Part shown: piece after piece, positions 5,919 through 12,638 of the stretch
Numbering within the stretch: position 1 is the first letter of the stretch
Layout of the letters: each line of letters opens with the position of its first letter
Source: a virus
Strand: one strand, 5' to 3'
IMG/VR virus record: IMGVR_UViG_3300044464_000115
Span: 1 to 21,045 of that record
DNA length: 21,045 bases
Notes under the pieces: model-generated
Databases searched by the model: none
Seen by the model: only the letters and a program-made list of their open reading frames with translations
Told to the model about the DNA's origin: nothing
Translations under genes and position numbers: made by a program

Positions 5919-6430
5919 CAGTCCTCCTCCTCCGGTACTCCCATCGCTTGCCGAATCGCCTTGTGGCCGTCCAGCTTCAAGGTCGTCTGGTACTCCTCGT
6001 ACTGCTTCTTAGCAGCTTCCTTCGCCTGCCAGTACCCTTGCAGGGTGGTGACCTCCTCCTCTGTGAGGCGGCGACACAGGCGCGCGTCGTCATGCCAGCC
6101 GCTCAGGCTGTCGGCGTCCCCCTTGCTATCGCGATAGAGCACCTTGTTGTGTGACTGATGGATCCCCGTGAGGGTGATGTGCTCCACCGTCAGCTCCTCC
6201 ACGTCGTGCCCATCCCGCCAATTATCGGAGCCCGTGATCAGGGTCGCGGGGATCGACGCACGCTTCCTGCGTACGATCGTCTTGATCTTGTCCTCCAACT
6301 GTTTCAGCGTCGGCGCCTTGGGTTCGTCCTCCCGGTCGTTGAGGCTGGCCCAGAACTGGCCTGTGCTGGTCACGAAGATGTCGACGGTACGCCCATCGAC
6401 GGTGATCGCTTTCACTTTGGTGTCACTCAT
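5918..6430 (-). CDS. hypothetical protein (170 aa)
   Basis: The start is MSDTKVKAITVDGRTVDIFV at 6430, sharing one base with the upstream stop (TGATG); a longer frame from 6496 lies entirely inside the upstream gene. The N-terminal about 40 residues are beta-like (ITVDGRTVDIFVTSTGQFWA). The middle holds a basic helix (LEDKIKTIVRRKRASIPATL) and a beta-rich section (VEHITLTGIHQSHNKVLYR). The last third is a charged helix (WQAKEAAKKQYEEYQTTLK) that may form a coiled coil. No known domain is recognised. Confidence 0.65.
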   Translation of the reverse strand: MSDTKVKAITVDGRTVDIFVTSTGQFWASLNDREDEPKAPTLKQLEDKIKTIVRRKRASIPATLITGSDNWRDGHDVEELTVEHITLTGIHQSHNKVLYRDSKGDADSLSGWHDDARLCRRLTEEEVTTLQGYWQAKEAAKKQYEEYQTTLKLDGHKAIRQAMGVPEEED

Positions 6431-6657
6431 CAGATGATCTCCACTTCTTCTCGCGCGAGCAGCTCCTCGATCCCGTACACCTCGGGGGCCTGACACACGG
6501 GACAGAGGTACTTCCTCGCGTCGGGTTCGCAGCTCTCCCGCTCCTCTCCGCAGGCGCGGCAGATTCCTATCATGTCATTCTCCAGGCGGAGGTACTGGGC
6601 GCGGGTCAGCTGCAGCGGCTGGCCAGTACGCTTGATCGAGTGTGCAGGCTTGGTCAC
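6430..6657 (-). CDS. zinc-ribbon protein (75 aa)
   Basis: GTG start at 6657 overlaps the upstream stop as GTGA. A basic N-terminus (MTKPAHSIKRTGQPLQLT) leads into CRACGEERESC and CPVCQAPEVYG, that is CxxC...CxxC with about 18 residues between, a compact zinc ribbon. The tail is acidic (IEELLAREEVEII). Likely a small nucleic-acid- or protein-binding phage factor; its target cannot be told from sequence. Confidence 0.65.
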   Translation of the reverse strand: MTKPAHSIKRTGQPLQLTRAQYLRLENDMIGICRACGEERESCEPDARKYLCPVCQAPEVYGIEELLAREEVEII

Positions 6658-6797
6658 TTGAGGATCCTCTCTCTATACGGCTTGATGCACAGAGCGCAGA
6701 CGGTGTACTTCATCCCGTTGACCCAGAAGATGATCGTAGTGACGCGCTTGGTCCAGCCGCAGTCCTGACACTTCCCTAGTGCGTACTTGCGTCTCAT
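6654..6797 (-). CDS. very small zinc-ribbon protein (47 aa)
   Basis: The start is ATG 6797, overlapping the upstream stop (ATGA); a longer frame from 6923 lies inside the upstream gene. The 47 residues hold CQDC (about residues 9-12) and CALC (about residues 34-37), joined by a beta-rich section (WTKRVTTIIFWVNGMKYTV), a minimal zinc ribbon. The C-terminus is basic (KPYRERILK). No family name can be given. Confidence 0.6.
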   Translation of the reverse strand: MRRKYALGKCQDCGWTKRVTTIIFWVNGMKYTVCALCIKPYRERILK

Positions 6798-7003
6798 GCC
6801 GGCCTTTCCATCCGCTCCACCTTGTAGACCGTGAACCAGCGCCCCGCCACGATGTACCCGATGTGCAGGGTAGCTCCCCCCTTCGTGTCGATGTACATCT
6901 TCGCAGCCGACTTCCGCCCGCACGCCTTCAGCAGATCGCGGCGTGGACGGGTCAGCCCGTGGATGGTTTCCCCGTACTGGTCAATCGCCATGTATCGCGT
7001 CAT
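6794..7003 (-). CDS. small basic hypothetical protein (69 aa)
   Basis: Starts MTRYMAIDQYGETIHGLTRP with a clear GGAGG ribosome site and an ATGA overlap with the upstream gene. It contains a basic helix (RRDLLKACGRKSAAKMY) followed by beta segments (GATLHIGYIVAGRWFTVYKV). The pattern is that of a small alpha/beta phage protein; no motif is recognised. Confidence 0.62.
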   Translation of the reverse strand: MTRYMAIDQYGETIHGLTRPRRDLLKACGRKSAAKMYIDTKGGATLHIGYIVAGRWFTVYKVERMERPA

Positions 7004-7353
7004 GTGTGATCCTCCACGCGCCAGGGCTGCGCCGGAAAGTTATACTGCTCCCCCTCGGTCGCGTCCTTCCAGGTCAGGGTGAGGGTGTACGGCAGGATGG
7101 CCACATCCAACGCCCCCCGGTCGTAGGGGCGGATGATCTGGGCCTGTGCGCTCTCGGGGATCACGTAGCACCCACCGTATTCGCCCAGCACCGGGGCGAG
7201 AAACGATCCGCAATGCCACGCATTGAAGTGCGCGGGGTGCGTCCGGGCGAGCGCGGCGGCGAGGGGGCAGTACGCTTGCTGCCGGCGGCGCGCGGTCCAG
7301 TAGTCGTCTGGGGTGACGGTGATCAGCAGGTCGGGCGTCAGGGGGCAGCTCAT
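7000..7353 (-). CDS. hypothetical protein (117 aa)
   Basis: The start is MSCPLTPDLLITVTPDDYWT at 7353 (ATGA overlap). The 55-residue upstream extension of this frame runs through the preceding gene and is rich in Arg/Gly/His, as a shadow frame would be. The protein has a helix (TARRRQQAYCPLAAALARTH) and a beta-rich half (GGCYVIPESAQAQIIRPYD, LDVAILPYTLTLTWKD). No domain is recognised. Confidence 0.62.
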   Translation of the reverse strand: MSCPLTPDLLITVTPDDYWTARRRQQAYCPLAAALARTHPAHFNAWHCGSFLAPVLGEYGGCYVIPESAQAQIIRPYDRGALDVAILPYTLTLTWKDATEGEQYNFPAQPWRVEDHT

Positions 7354-7610
7354 GCCCGCATCCCCCCGTCTGCCGTCGCGCAGGCCATCAGGGCCACGGC
7401 GAGCAGGCGCCCGCCTTCCGTGATGTGGGTGATCCCCTGCTCCGCCTCCAGCATCTTCGCGTAGGGGAACATGCCGAAGCGTACGAGCGATTTCTCGTCC
7501 GTCGTGAAGCCGGCCCACAGTGCAGCGGCGAGCTGGGCCACTTCGGCGCGCTCCAGCTGACGCCCCTCCCGGTGCCGGCGGGTGCTCTCTAGTTCATGTA
7601 GGTCAGTCAT
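7350..7610 (-). CDS. hypothetical helical protein (86 aa)
   Basis: Starts MTDLHELESTRRHREGRQLE at 7610 with a strong GAGGAGGG ribosome site and ATGA overlap with the upstream gene. It is mostly helical and charged (RAEVAQLAAALWAGFTTDEK, YAKMLEAEQGITHITEGGRL). No Cys motif or membrane segment is present and no family is recognised. Confidence 0.62.
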   Translation of the reverse strand: MTDLHELESTRRHREGRQLERAEVAQLAAALWAGFTTDEKSLVRFGMFPYAKMLEAEQGITHITEGGRLLAVALMACATADGGMRA

Positions 7611-7810
7611 CCGCGTACCCTCCTCAGAAATCGCCGGGCAGGCTTCGCGTACTCGATGCCCATACATCCCGGCTCGTGTGGCGTGTTGCAAGTACAGGCC
7701 GACGCTTCAACGTGGCCGGCCATTGTCGCGAGTAGATCGCACGCGCGAGACAGGTACCGCGCCAGCTGATCCCGGTCACGTCCTAGTCGGAGCTGTTCAA
7801 CCTTGTTCAT
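7607..7810 (-). CDS. small helical protein with CxC pair (67 aa)
   Basis: Starts MNKVEQLRLGRDRDQLARYL at 7810 (ATGA overlap, GGGAGGGG ribosome site). A helical first half (ARYLSRACDLLATMAGHVEA) is followed by ACTCNTPHEPGC, which has CxC and a third Cys beside His, a possible metal site. The tail is basic (KPARRFLRRVRG). Unknown family; the context suggests an accessory early phage protein. Confidence 0.6.
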   Translation of the reverse strand: MNKVEQLRLGRDRDQLARYLSRACDLLATMAGHVEASACTCNTPHEPGCMGIEYAKPARRFLRRVRG

Positions 7811-8022
7811 GGCCCCTCCCCTCGTCGTCTCGCGGATTCCTGCCGTGCGGCGATCAGGGCGCGGGTGCGCTCCCCAATCTCCGCGTCGGTCGTGCCGTGC
7901 GCGGGGTGCCACGACGTACGCGGGCAGTCGGTGTACGTCTGCGGGCAGTACTCACACTCGCAGAGAGGGCAGCGCGTGTACGCATGCGTACCCCCGTGCG
8001 ACTTGCACCGATGGATCTTCAT
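7807..8022 (-). CDS. small Cys/His-rich protein (71 aa)
   Basis: Starts MKIHRCKSHGGTHAYTR and continues CPLCECEYCPQTYTDC, with six Cys and several His in about 35 residues, enough for one or two zinc sites. The C-terminal half is an Arg/Ala-rich helix (ALIAARQESARRRGEGP). It overlaps both neighbours by four bases. Probably a small zinc-binding nucleic acid or protein adaptor; function unknown. Confidence 0.6.
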   Translation of the reverse strand: MKIHRCKSHGGTHAYTRCPLCECEYCPQTYTDCPRTSWHPAHGTTDAEIGERTRALIAARQESARRRGEGP

Positions 8023-8276
8023 GATCCCCCCTCCCCGTCCAGGGCAGAAAGTGCGTTGTAGCAGCCCGTCTGAATATCACTCTTTCCCCAACCCCCATCG
8101 TCGACGCTCGTCCCCTGCAGACTGTGGCCGGCGCGGATGCGAGCGGCCCGTTGCTTCAGGTGCTTGGCGGCGGTTTCCAGGGCCTGAGCGGAGCCGATCA
8201 GGCGGTCGGCGAGCTGGGCCTGGGCGGGAGACAGGCGGGCGGCCTGTCCCCCTCGGCGGTTAGAAGCGGATGCCAT
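8019..8276 (-). CDS. hypothetical helical protein (85 aa)
   Basis: Starts MASASNRRGGQAARLSPAQA and overlaps the upstream gene by 17 nt. The middle is a long Ala/Gln/Arg helix (ADRLIGSAQALETAAKHLKQ) that may form a coiled coil; the tail is Gly/Asp-rich. It has no recognised domain. Codon composition and position in the chain support a real gene. Confidence 0.55.
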   Translation of the reverse strand: MASASNRRGGQAARLSPAQAQLADRLIGSAQALETAAKHLKQRAARIRAGHSLQGTSVDDGGWGKSDIQTGCYNALSALDGEGGS

Positions 8277-8748
8277 CGGCGGGCCTCCTGTCCTGGCGGA
8301 GCTGGTCGTACTGGTTGGGCAGGCTGGGCAGCTGCAGGGCGTCCGGGCTGCCCGGGTGGCTGGGTGGCGGCGGGTGCAGCGGTGCAGGTCGGCCGCCTTG
8401 CGTCCCGGGCTGGGGATGGCTCGTGCGGGCGGCTGGCTGGTCGCCCTGGGCGCGGCGCGCGTCGTCCTGGCGTCTCCAGGTCAGTACCAGGTCGATGCTC
8501 CTCCTGGCGGCGCTGAGCGTCTCCACGGTGTGCAGCTGGGCGGGGTCGAGGCGCGAGGCGCGGCCCTCGTCGTCTCTGAGCTGGGCGGCGGCGAGTTGGG
8601 CGGCCGTGTCGGCCTGGCTCAGCTGCTCGTCGGTAAGGGTGGCGGTGCAATCGGTGGCTAGAAGATGCCGAAGTACGCGCGCGGCGTACTCCGGCATGGT
8701 CTCGCCTGCCTGCCGATCGTCGCATGTCGGGAGTGCAGGGTATCGCAT
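8260..8748 (-). CDS. hypothetical protein with proline-rich tail (162 aa)
   Basis: Starts MRYPALPTCDDRQAGETMPE, three bases after the stop of the DUF932-type gene. The first about 95 residues are helical and Ala/Asp/Gln-rich (YAARVLRHLLATDCTATLTD, EQLSQADTAAQLAAAQLRDD). The last about 60 are Pro-rich and probably disordered (APLHPPPPSHPGSPDALQLP). No known domain is recognised. Other frames across this GC-rich stretch are also open; this one is chosen for its tight spacing to both neighbours and mixed composition. Confidence 0.55.
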   Translation of the reverse strand: MRYPALPTCDDRQAGETMPEYAARVLRHLLATDCTATLTDEQLSQADTAAQLAAAQLRDDEGRASRLDPAQLHTVETLSAARRSIDLVLTWRRQDDARRAQGDQPAARTSHPQPGTQGGRPAPLHPPPPSHPGSPDALQLPSLPNQYDQLRQDRRPADGIRF

Positions 8749-8751
8749 GGC

Positions 8752-9930
8752 TTAGACCGTGACCAGGGCGGCGCCACGTTTAAGGACCAGCGCGGCGAGC
8801 TGATCCAGGACGAGGCGATCGTCCTGGTACCCGCTCTCCTGGCTGTTCCGCGTCAGCCCTTGCGCGATGCCCCAGAAGCTGCGCGGGCTGGCGGCCTCTT
8901 TCTGCTCGGTCGTCGCGTACGCCTCCTCCGCCTGCTGTTTGGTTGCGCCCATCTTCTTGAGTTCATCGATCACGGCCTCGCGGGTGTGCGCGATTTCGTG
9001 GTCGATAAGCCCGCGCACGATCGCCTCGTCACTGGCGGCCGTGCGGTTAGTAAACTTCCACGCCAGATCCTGCAGTTCGCGCATTGTGTCGCGGGTGATC
9101 TTGGTGCCGACGTGGCGGCGCCTGAACTGGCGATCCATGATCGCCCCCCAGAGCATGTGATTGCCGCAGATGTAGCGAAACAGAATGCTTTCGATCGTGA
9201 TGCTGCAGTGCCCCACTTCGGAGTTGCGGAGCATCAAGCCGCGGAACATGCCATCCGTCGGCCCGGTGGTGTCGGTGGGCTGTCTGAGTCCTGCACCTGA
9301 TCCGGGTCGGTTGCTGAGGCTCGGATCCGTCACGATCGATCCGCCGTTCACCACGATCACAAACGAATCCCGATCGCCACGGTACGCGCCGGCTGGCGTG
9401 CCGTCCCACGTGGGCGGGGTGATCCAGCGGCTGTCTGTGTCCATGAAGCGGCGCGCAAGCTCACCATAGAGGCTCGCGTCCCAGACTCGGCCGTAGGTGT
9501 CGGAGGTGGCTGCGCGGATGATCGGGGTTCCGCCGTTCGCCTTGACCAGCAGGTTCGCCGCGGTGCCGGCGGGGCTCTCCTGTAGCCCGTGATTGATATT
9601 CCTGGCGGCGAGCTCCGGCGGGAGGGTGCGGAGGTAGCTGGCGGGTGCGCCGATGGTCCGGGCAAGCTGACCGAAGGCGTAGTGGGTGAGCTGGGCGCGG
9701 CCGTTGGGCGACTCGAGGCGGAGTACGTCGCGTGTGGTGTTACCGCTGAAGCTGGGCTGCTCGATCGTCTCGGTCACTGCGCGGAGATCCTTGAGGTTGT
9801 ACGTCCGCTCGGCGCTGTGGTCCTTGTCGTACTGGGCCGCTGCGACCAGGGCGGCGACTGAGGCGAAGCGTTCGTCTGCAGGGCGCTTGTAGTACTCGGA
9901 TTGTGCGGTTGCGATGTTGGTCTCTCTCAT
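8752..9930 (-). CDS. DUF932-type phage/plasmid protein (392 aa)
   Basis: The start is ATG 9930, overlapping the upstream stop (ATGA), with AGGAG as ribosome site. Residues about 85-115 (YAFGQLARTIGAPASYLRTL, ELAARNINHGL) and 135-160 (IIRAATSDTYGRVWDASLY) match the pattern of DUF932 proteins common in phages and plasmids. The middle has beta-rich FVIVVNGGSIV and RGLMLRNSEVGHCSITIESI; the C-terminal third is helical (EAVIDELKKMGATKQQAEEA). The family's biochemical role is not established. It is by far the largest gene in this operon. Confidence 0.78.
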   Translation of the reverse strand: MRETNIATAQSEYYKRPADERFASVAALVAAAQYDKDHSAERTYNLKDLRAVTETIEQPSFSGNTTRDVLRLESPNGRAQLTHYAFGQLARTIGAPASYLRTLPPELAARNINHGLQESPAGTAANLLVKANGGTPIIRAATSDTYGRVWDASLYGELARRFMDTDSRWITPPTWDGTPAGAYRGDRDSFVIVVNGGSIVTDPSLSNRPGSGAGLRQPTDTTGPTDGMFRGLMLRNSEVGHCSITIESILFRYICGNHMLWGAIMDRQFRRRHVGTKITRDTMRELQDLAWKFTNRTAASDEAIVRGLIDHEIAHTREAVIDELKKMGATKQQAEEAYATTEQKEAASPRSFWGIAQGLTRNSQESGYQDDRLVLDQLAALVLKRGAALVTV

Positions 9931-10097
9931 TGGTCTGTCTCCTGCCGGGCCTCGGTGGTCTCATCTGGTCGAGGTGTGCCGGCGTCGGTCGGCGTGGGTG
10001 TACTGGTCGACGGTGCCGGGCCGTAGACCGCTCGGATAATCGCGGCGCTGAGCAGGGCGGCGATCCGTTCCTGCTCGCGCGTGGTGTCAGTAATCAT
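9927..10097 (-). CDS. small protein with Thr/Pro-rich tail (56 aa)
   Basis: A frame running from ATG 10097 to TGA 9927 reads MITDTTREQERIAALLSAAI, then IRAVYGPAPS and a Thr/Pro/Asp-rich tail ending RQETDQ. It overlaps the upstream gene by 11 nt, and its stop overlaps the ATG of the DUF932-type gene (ATGA). These junctions and the absence of another gene in the gap support it. The N-terminal half is a short helix; the tail is probably disordered. Function unknown. Confidence 0.55.
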   Translation of the reverse strand: MITDTTREQERIAALLSAAIIRAVYGPAPSTSTPTPTDAGTPRPDETTEARQETDQ

Positions 10098-10308
10098 CAC
10101 TGCTCATCGGTCGGCCGCTCTCGAAGTCGTCCCAGTACTGGCGGGCGATGCGGTTGCGGCGTGGGTTCCTGCTGGTCGTCCAGTCGAGCATCACCGCGGG
10201 CGTGGTGCGCTCGGTGCCGGCTCGCGTGGCGCCTTGGGCGGTGCGTCGAGCTGCTTCGCGCGTGCATCGCGTACAGGTGCATTCGGGGCGGTAGGCGTGT
10301 CTGCTCAT
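10087..10308 (-). CDS. small basic protein with CxCxxC motif (73 aa), first gene of the long minus operon
   Basis: The start is MSRHAYRPECTCTRCTREAA at 10308, preceded by GGAGG at a good distance. A longer frame from 10428 would begin inside the promoter's -10 and is rejected. CTCTRC could bind a metal; the rest is Arg/Thr-rich, consistent with nucleic acid binding (RRTAQGATRAGTERTT, RNPRRNRIARQYWDDF). It follows a leader of about 110 nt from the promoter at 10427-10455. Confidence 0.58.
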   Translation of the reverse strand: MSRHAYRPECTCTRCTREAARRTAQGATRAGTERTTPAVMLDWTTSRNPRRNRIARQYWDDFESGRPMSSDDY

Positions 10309-10426
10309 TGCGTGCCTCCGGAGGATAGGTGCGAGCGCGTACAGCTGCTGACCGTACACGCGATCGGTGCGGTCTACTATGTTGATACGAGGCGTGTCAG
10401 CGTGTCGCGGTCGCATAGCAACCAGC

Positions 10427-10455
10427 ACTATGCACTATCGCGATACAGCTGTCAA
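10427..10455 (-). promoter_or_regulatory. sigma70-like promoter for the 17-gene minus operon
   Basis: On the minus strand there is a perfect TTGACA (10455-10450), a 17-bp spacer and CATAGT (10432-10427; 4 of 6 matches). The expected transcript start is near 10420. The spacer contains the palindrome TATCGCGATA (10436-10445), so a bound dimer would sit between -35 and -10, a classic repression arrangement. Confidence 0.6.
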
Positions 10456-10490
10456 CTCATCGCGTGACTGCTGCTCGCGATATCGCGATA
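10436..10490. promoter_or_regulatory. paired palindromic operator candidates
   Basis: TATCGCGATA is an exact 10-bp palindrome found at 10436-10445 (inside the promoter spacer) and again at 10481-10490, 45 bp apart. The second is overlapped by the 14-bp palindrome TCGCGATATCGCGA (10475-10488). Two identical palindromes, one in a promoter spacer and one just upstream, suggest cooperative binding of a dimeric repressor about four helical turns apart. The repressor is not identified in this window. Confidence 0.5.
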
Positions 10491-10539
10491 CCTTGTAATG
10501 CGCAACCTACTCACTCGCGTACTCCCGCCCTCCGCGCAC

Positions 10540-10553
10540 GAATCGCGCGATTC
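10540..10553. repeat. 14-bp perfect palindrome
   Basis: GAATCGCGCGATTC is fully self-complementary and shares the ATCGCG half with the operator candidates at 10436-10490. It lies about 225 bp upstream of the glycosyltransferase start and may be a third, diverged binding site. Confidence 0.35.
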
Positions 10554-10777
10554 CCTTGCATTCCCTGTCGGGTGTGTGCTAGGCGGCCAATTGTCCGCGC
10601 GGATGGCCCGCCATACCACCCTCCGTGCGCGCTTGACTTCGCATAAACTTTTTCAGTCAATTTTTCCAGGCTCGCGCATCTCGTCGACCGCTCTATCGCG
10701 CGTACGCGGTACAACATCCTCTATGTACTCAGTACCCTCCGCACCCGAACCGCCTCAGTCGTGTATGCTGTCTCGCG

Positions 10778-11482
10778 ATGCAACAACCTGCACCAGCTCC
10801 ACTCCCCGGCTTCCAGCGGACCTACGCGGTCGTCATGGGGACCTGTGCGCGGCCAGGCGCGAGTTACATCGAACCAACCCTCGCGAACCTTCGGCGGTCA
10901 GGGTGGCCGGGTGCGCAGCGCATCCTGGTCATCGACAGCATGGAGCGTACGCGCAACCAGACCGGCATTGCGTGCCTGGAGGCGGGCCTCGCCACCGGGG
11001 CGGAGTGGATACTGTTTCTGGAGGATGACATCCAGGTGTGCGACGACTTCCTGGGGTCGGTGGATCGGTGGATCGCGGAGCGGCCTGAGCCTGCGGCGCC
11101 CACCCTGTATACCTTCTATTGTCCGTTCGGACGCGCCTTTCATGAGGGGCGAGACGGCGCGTGGAACTATCCCCTCCAGTTGTTCAATGGGTGTCAGGCG
11201 TTTGCGCTCCGCTCAGCCGATGTCAGCGGAGCCCTCACATGCCTGCGGCGCCTGCTACCGACCTGGGGCTCCCCCGGGGGCTTCGATCGCTTGCTGAGCG
11301 CGTGGCTCCTGGCCTGTGGCGGGCAGATTCTCGCCTCGGTGCCGAGCTTCGTGCAGCATGTGGGCTATCAGACCGCGATGGGCTACCCCCACTGGCATCA
11401 GTCACCGACCTTCCCTGGGACCGACTGGCAATATCCGTCCGGGCGCCTCGAGGACTTGACCACGAGCCGCCGGCAGGCATAG
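10778..11482 (+). CDS. glycosyltransferase, GT-A-like (234 aa)
   Basis: Starts MQQPAPAPLPGFQRTYAVVM. The order is that of a GT-A fold: an N-terminal strand YAVVMGTCARP, the stretch RILVIDSMERTRNQTGIACL, then LATGAEWILFLEDDIQVCDD at about residues 70-90, where EDD fits the DxD-type metal/nucleotide-sugar site. A later acceptor-side segment ends VPSFVQHVGYQTAMG, as in family-25-like and other phage glycosyltransferases. It may modify phage DNA, virion protein or host surface sugars; the substrate cannot be told. No ribosome site precedes the ATG, and translation may be leaderless. It opens the packaging/virion operon. Confidence 0.7.
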   Translation: MQQPAPAPLPGFQRTYAVVMGTCARPGASYIEPTLANLRRSGWPGAQRILVIDSMERTRNQTGIACLEAGLATGAEWILFLEDDIQVCDDFLGSVDRWIAERPEPAAPTLYTFYCPFGRAFHEGRDGAWNYPLQLFNGCQAFALRSADVSGALTCLRRLLPTWGSPGGFDRLLSAWLLACGGQILASVPSFVQHVGYQTAMGYPHWHQSPTFPGTDWQYPSGRLEDLTTSRRQA

Positions 11483-11492
11483 AGTCACGCGC

Positions 11493-11633
11493 ATGGATAT
11501 GCCTGTGACGCCTATCGCGCAATTCGTCAATCAGGAAGGCGGTACCCCACTGGCGCGCTGGACGGTCTGGCAGCTCCTCACGCGCGGTCCTGGCTGGTGG
11601 TGGACGACCGTGGGACTGCAGAGCTTCTCATGA
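11493..11633 (+). CDS. very small Trp-rich protein (46 aa)
   Basis: The frame from ATG 11493 reads MDMPVTPIAQFVNQEGGTPL, then ARWTVWQLLTRGPGWWWTTV and ends GLQSFS. Its stop overlaps the next start (ATGA), and it fills the gap between the glycosyltransferase and the next gene. The Trp-rich second half could associate with membrane or protein. No family is recognised, and no strong ribosome site is present. Confidence 0.45.
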   Translation: MDMPVTPIAQFVNQEGGTPLARWTVWQLLTRGPGWWWTTVGLQSFS

Positions 11634-11947
11634 TCAGCCTGCGGCGCCTCGCCAGTGTGGGCCTCCTCCTCAGAGAGGTGCGGAGCCTCAGAAAGGCTGC
11701 GGAGCGCATTGCCACCGCGCTCGAACTCTCCAACGCGCATCAATACCCACAGGTCATCCCCGCGCCCGATCAGCGCGAGACCGAGGTCACCTACGTCGAC
11801 GCGCAGCACCAGGCCACCCTGATGGAGATCGAGATGCGCCTCACCGCCGCGAAGGGCATTCCACCCACGGAAGACGAGATCCTGGCGATGTGGGAGATCG
11901 AGCACCAGCAGCCTCCGGCGGATCAGGAGGAGGTCCCCCGTGCCTAA
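11630..11947 (+). CDS. hypothetical helical protein (105 aa)
   Basis: Starts MISLRRLASVGLLLREVRSL at 11630 (ATGA overlap); the 11 extra residues from 11597 lie within the preceding gene. The N-terminal 40 residues form an amphipathic, basic helix (RKAAERIATALELSNAHQYP) that may be a coiled coil. The C-terminal half is acidic (AKGIPPTEDEILAMWEIEHQ). Position just before the small terminase candidate suggests a head or packaging accessory; no motif supports a specific role. Confidence 0.6.
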   Translation: MISLRRLASVGLLLREVRSLRKAAERIATALELSNAHQYPQVIPAPDQRETEVTYVDAQHQATLMEIEMRLTAAKGIPPTEDEILAMWEIEHQQPPADQEEVPRA

Positions 11948-12638
11948 GCCGGCGGCGCTCGAGAAGAAAGCCTCCTTCTACACCCCGCTGGTGGTCCGTG
12001 AGCTGGCCACCATTGAGGCGGATCTCGGTGGACGTGCAGAACTCGTAGGCATGCTCACCCTGGCGCCCCTTACCCCCGACCTGCGGTACGTCCTCGGCAT
12101 GCTTGGCGACCCGAACCAGCGGACCGCCTCCCTCGCCGAGATCTGTGCGCGGGGCAACATCCTGCCGGGCGATCTCCTCCGCCACCTCGCCTCCGCGGTG
12201 ATGCTGAAGGGGAAGCTCAAGGCGAGCCAGAAGATCGCGGCGGGCATCGCGGCCGTGACTGAGGATGTCATGCGCAGGGCGGCACCCTACGAAGCGCCGT
12301 GTAATGGGGGGTGCCAAGGCACAGGGACGATCACCCCCGACCCCACGCCTGCGGCGCCCAATCCGAGCCCGGGCCCCTGCGAGCTCTGTCAGGGGACGGG
12401 CAGGCTTGTTTATAGTCCTGATCTCGAGCGGCAGAAGCTGGCGATCGACATGGCGCAGCTCCTCCCCAAGGGGGGCATCCAGATCGGCCTCAATCAGGTC
12501 AATAATAATAATAACAATTCTGGTGGCGGCGGGGCGTTTGAGAAATTTCAGGAGGCGACCGATCGCGTGCTCTACGGATCCGGCACGGCGCCCGTCGATG
12601 GAGAGCTGAGCGAGGAGACTCCGGATGTTACTGAGTGA
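11940..12638 (+). CDS. candidate terminase small subunit with CxxCxGxG zinc motif (232 aa)
   Basis: GTG start at 11940 with AGGAGGAGG just upstream; it overlaps the preceding stop by 8 nt. Residues about 50-85 contain helices compatible with a helix-turn-helix (TASLAEICARGNILPGDLLR). Residues about 120-158 hold CNGGCQGTGT and CELCQGTGRL, a pair of DnaJ-type CxxCxGxG-like half sites that would bind one zinc. A helix (LERQKLAIDMAQLLPKGG) is followed by a six-Asn run and a Gly4 linker. Position two genes upstream of the large terminase suggests DNA recognition for packaging, but the assignment is positional; a zinc-finger scaffold or regulator is possible. Confidence 0.5.
   Translation: MPKPAALEKKASFYTPLVVRELATIEADLGGRAELVGMLTLAPLTPDLRYVLGMLGDPNQRTASLAEICARGNILPGDLLRHLASAVMLKGKLKASQKIAAGIAAVTEDVMRRAAPYEAPCNGGCQGTGTITPDPTPAAPNPSPGPCELCQGTGRLVYSPDLERQKLAIDMAQLLPKGGIQIGLNQVNNNNNNSGGGGAFEKFQEATDRVLYGSGTAPVDGELSEETPDVTE

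Larger units (their letters stand above)
10309..10777. other. divergent intergenic region with promoter and palindromes
   Basis: This 469-bp stretch separates the long minus operon from the plus-strand packaging operon. It contains the minus-strand promoter (10427-10455), palindromes at 10436-10445, 10475-10490 and 10540-10553, and TTGACT (10633-10638) facing AGTCAA (10655-10660) in an AT-rich patch. For the plus strand, TATGCT at 10764-10769 ends only 8 bases before the ATG at 10778, which would give a leaderless mRNA. No gene in it is convincing. Confidence 0.5.

Noticed and set aside
7354-7518. N-terminal extension of the gene at 7000-7353
   Set aside because: The extra 55 residues overlap the upstream gene and are Arg/Gly/His-rich; the ATGA junction at 7353 matches the rest of the operon.
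10309-10428. N-terminal extension of the first gene of the long minus operon
   Set aside because: Its start codon would overlap the -10 box of the promoter, while the ATG at 10308 has a clear GGAGG site.
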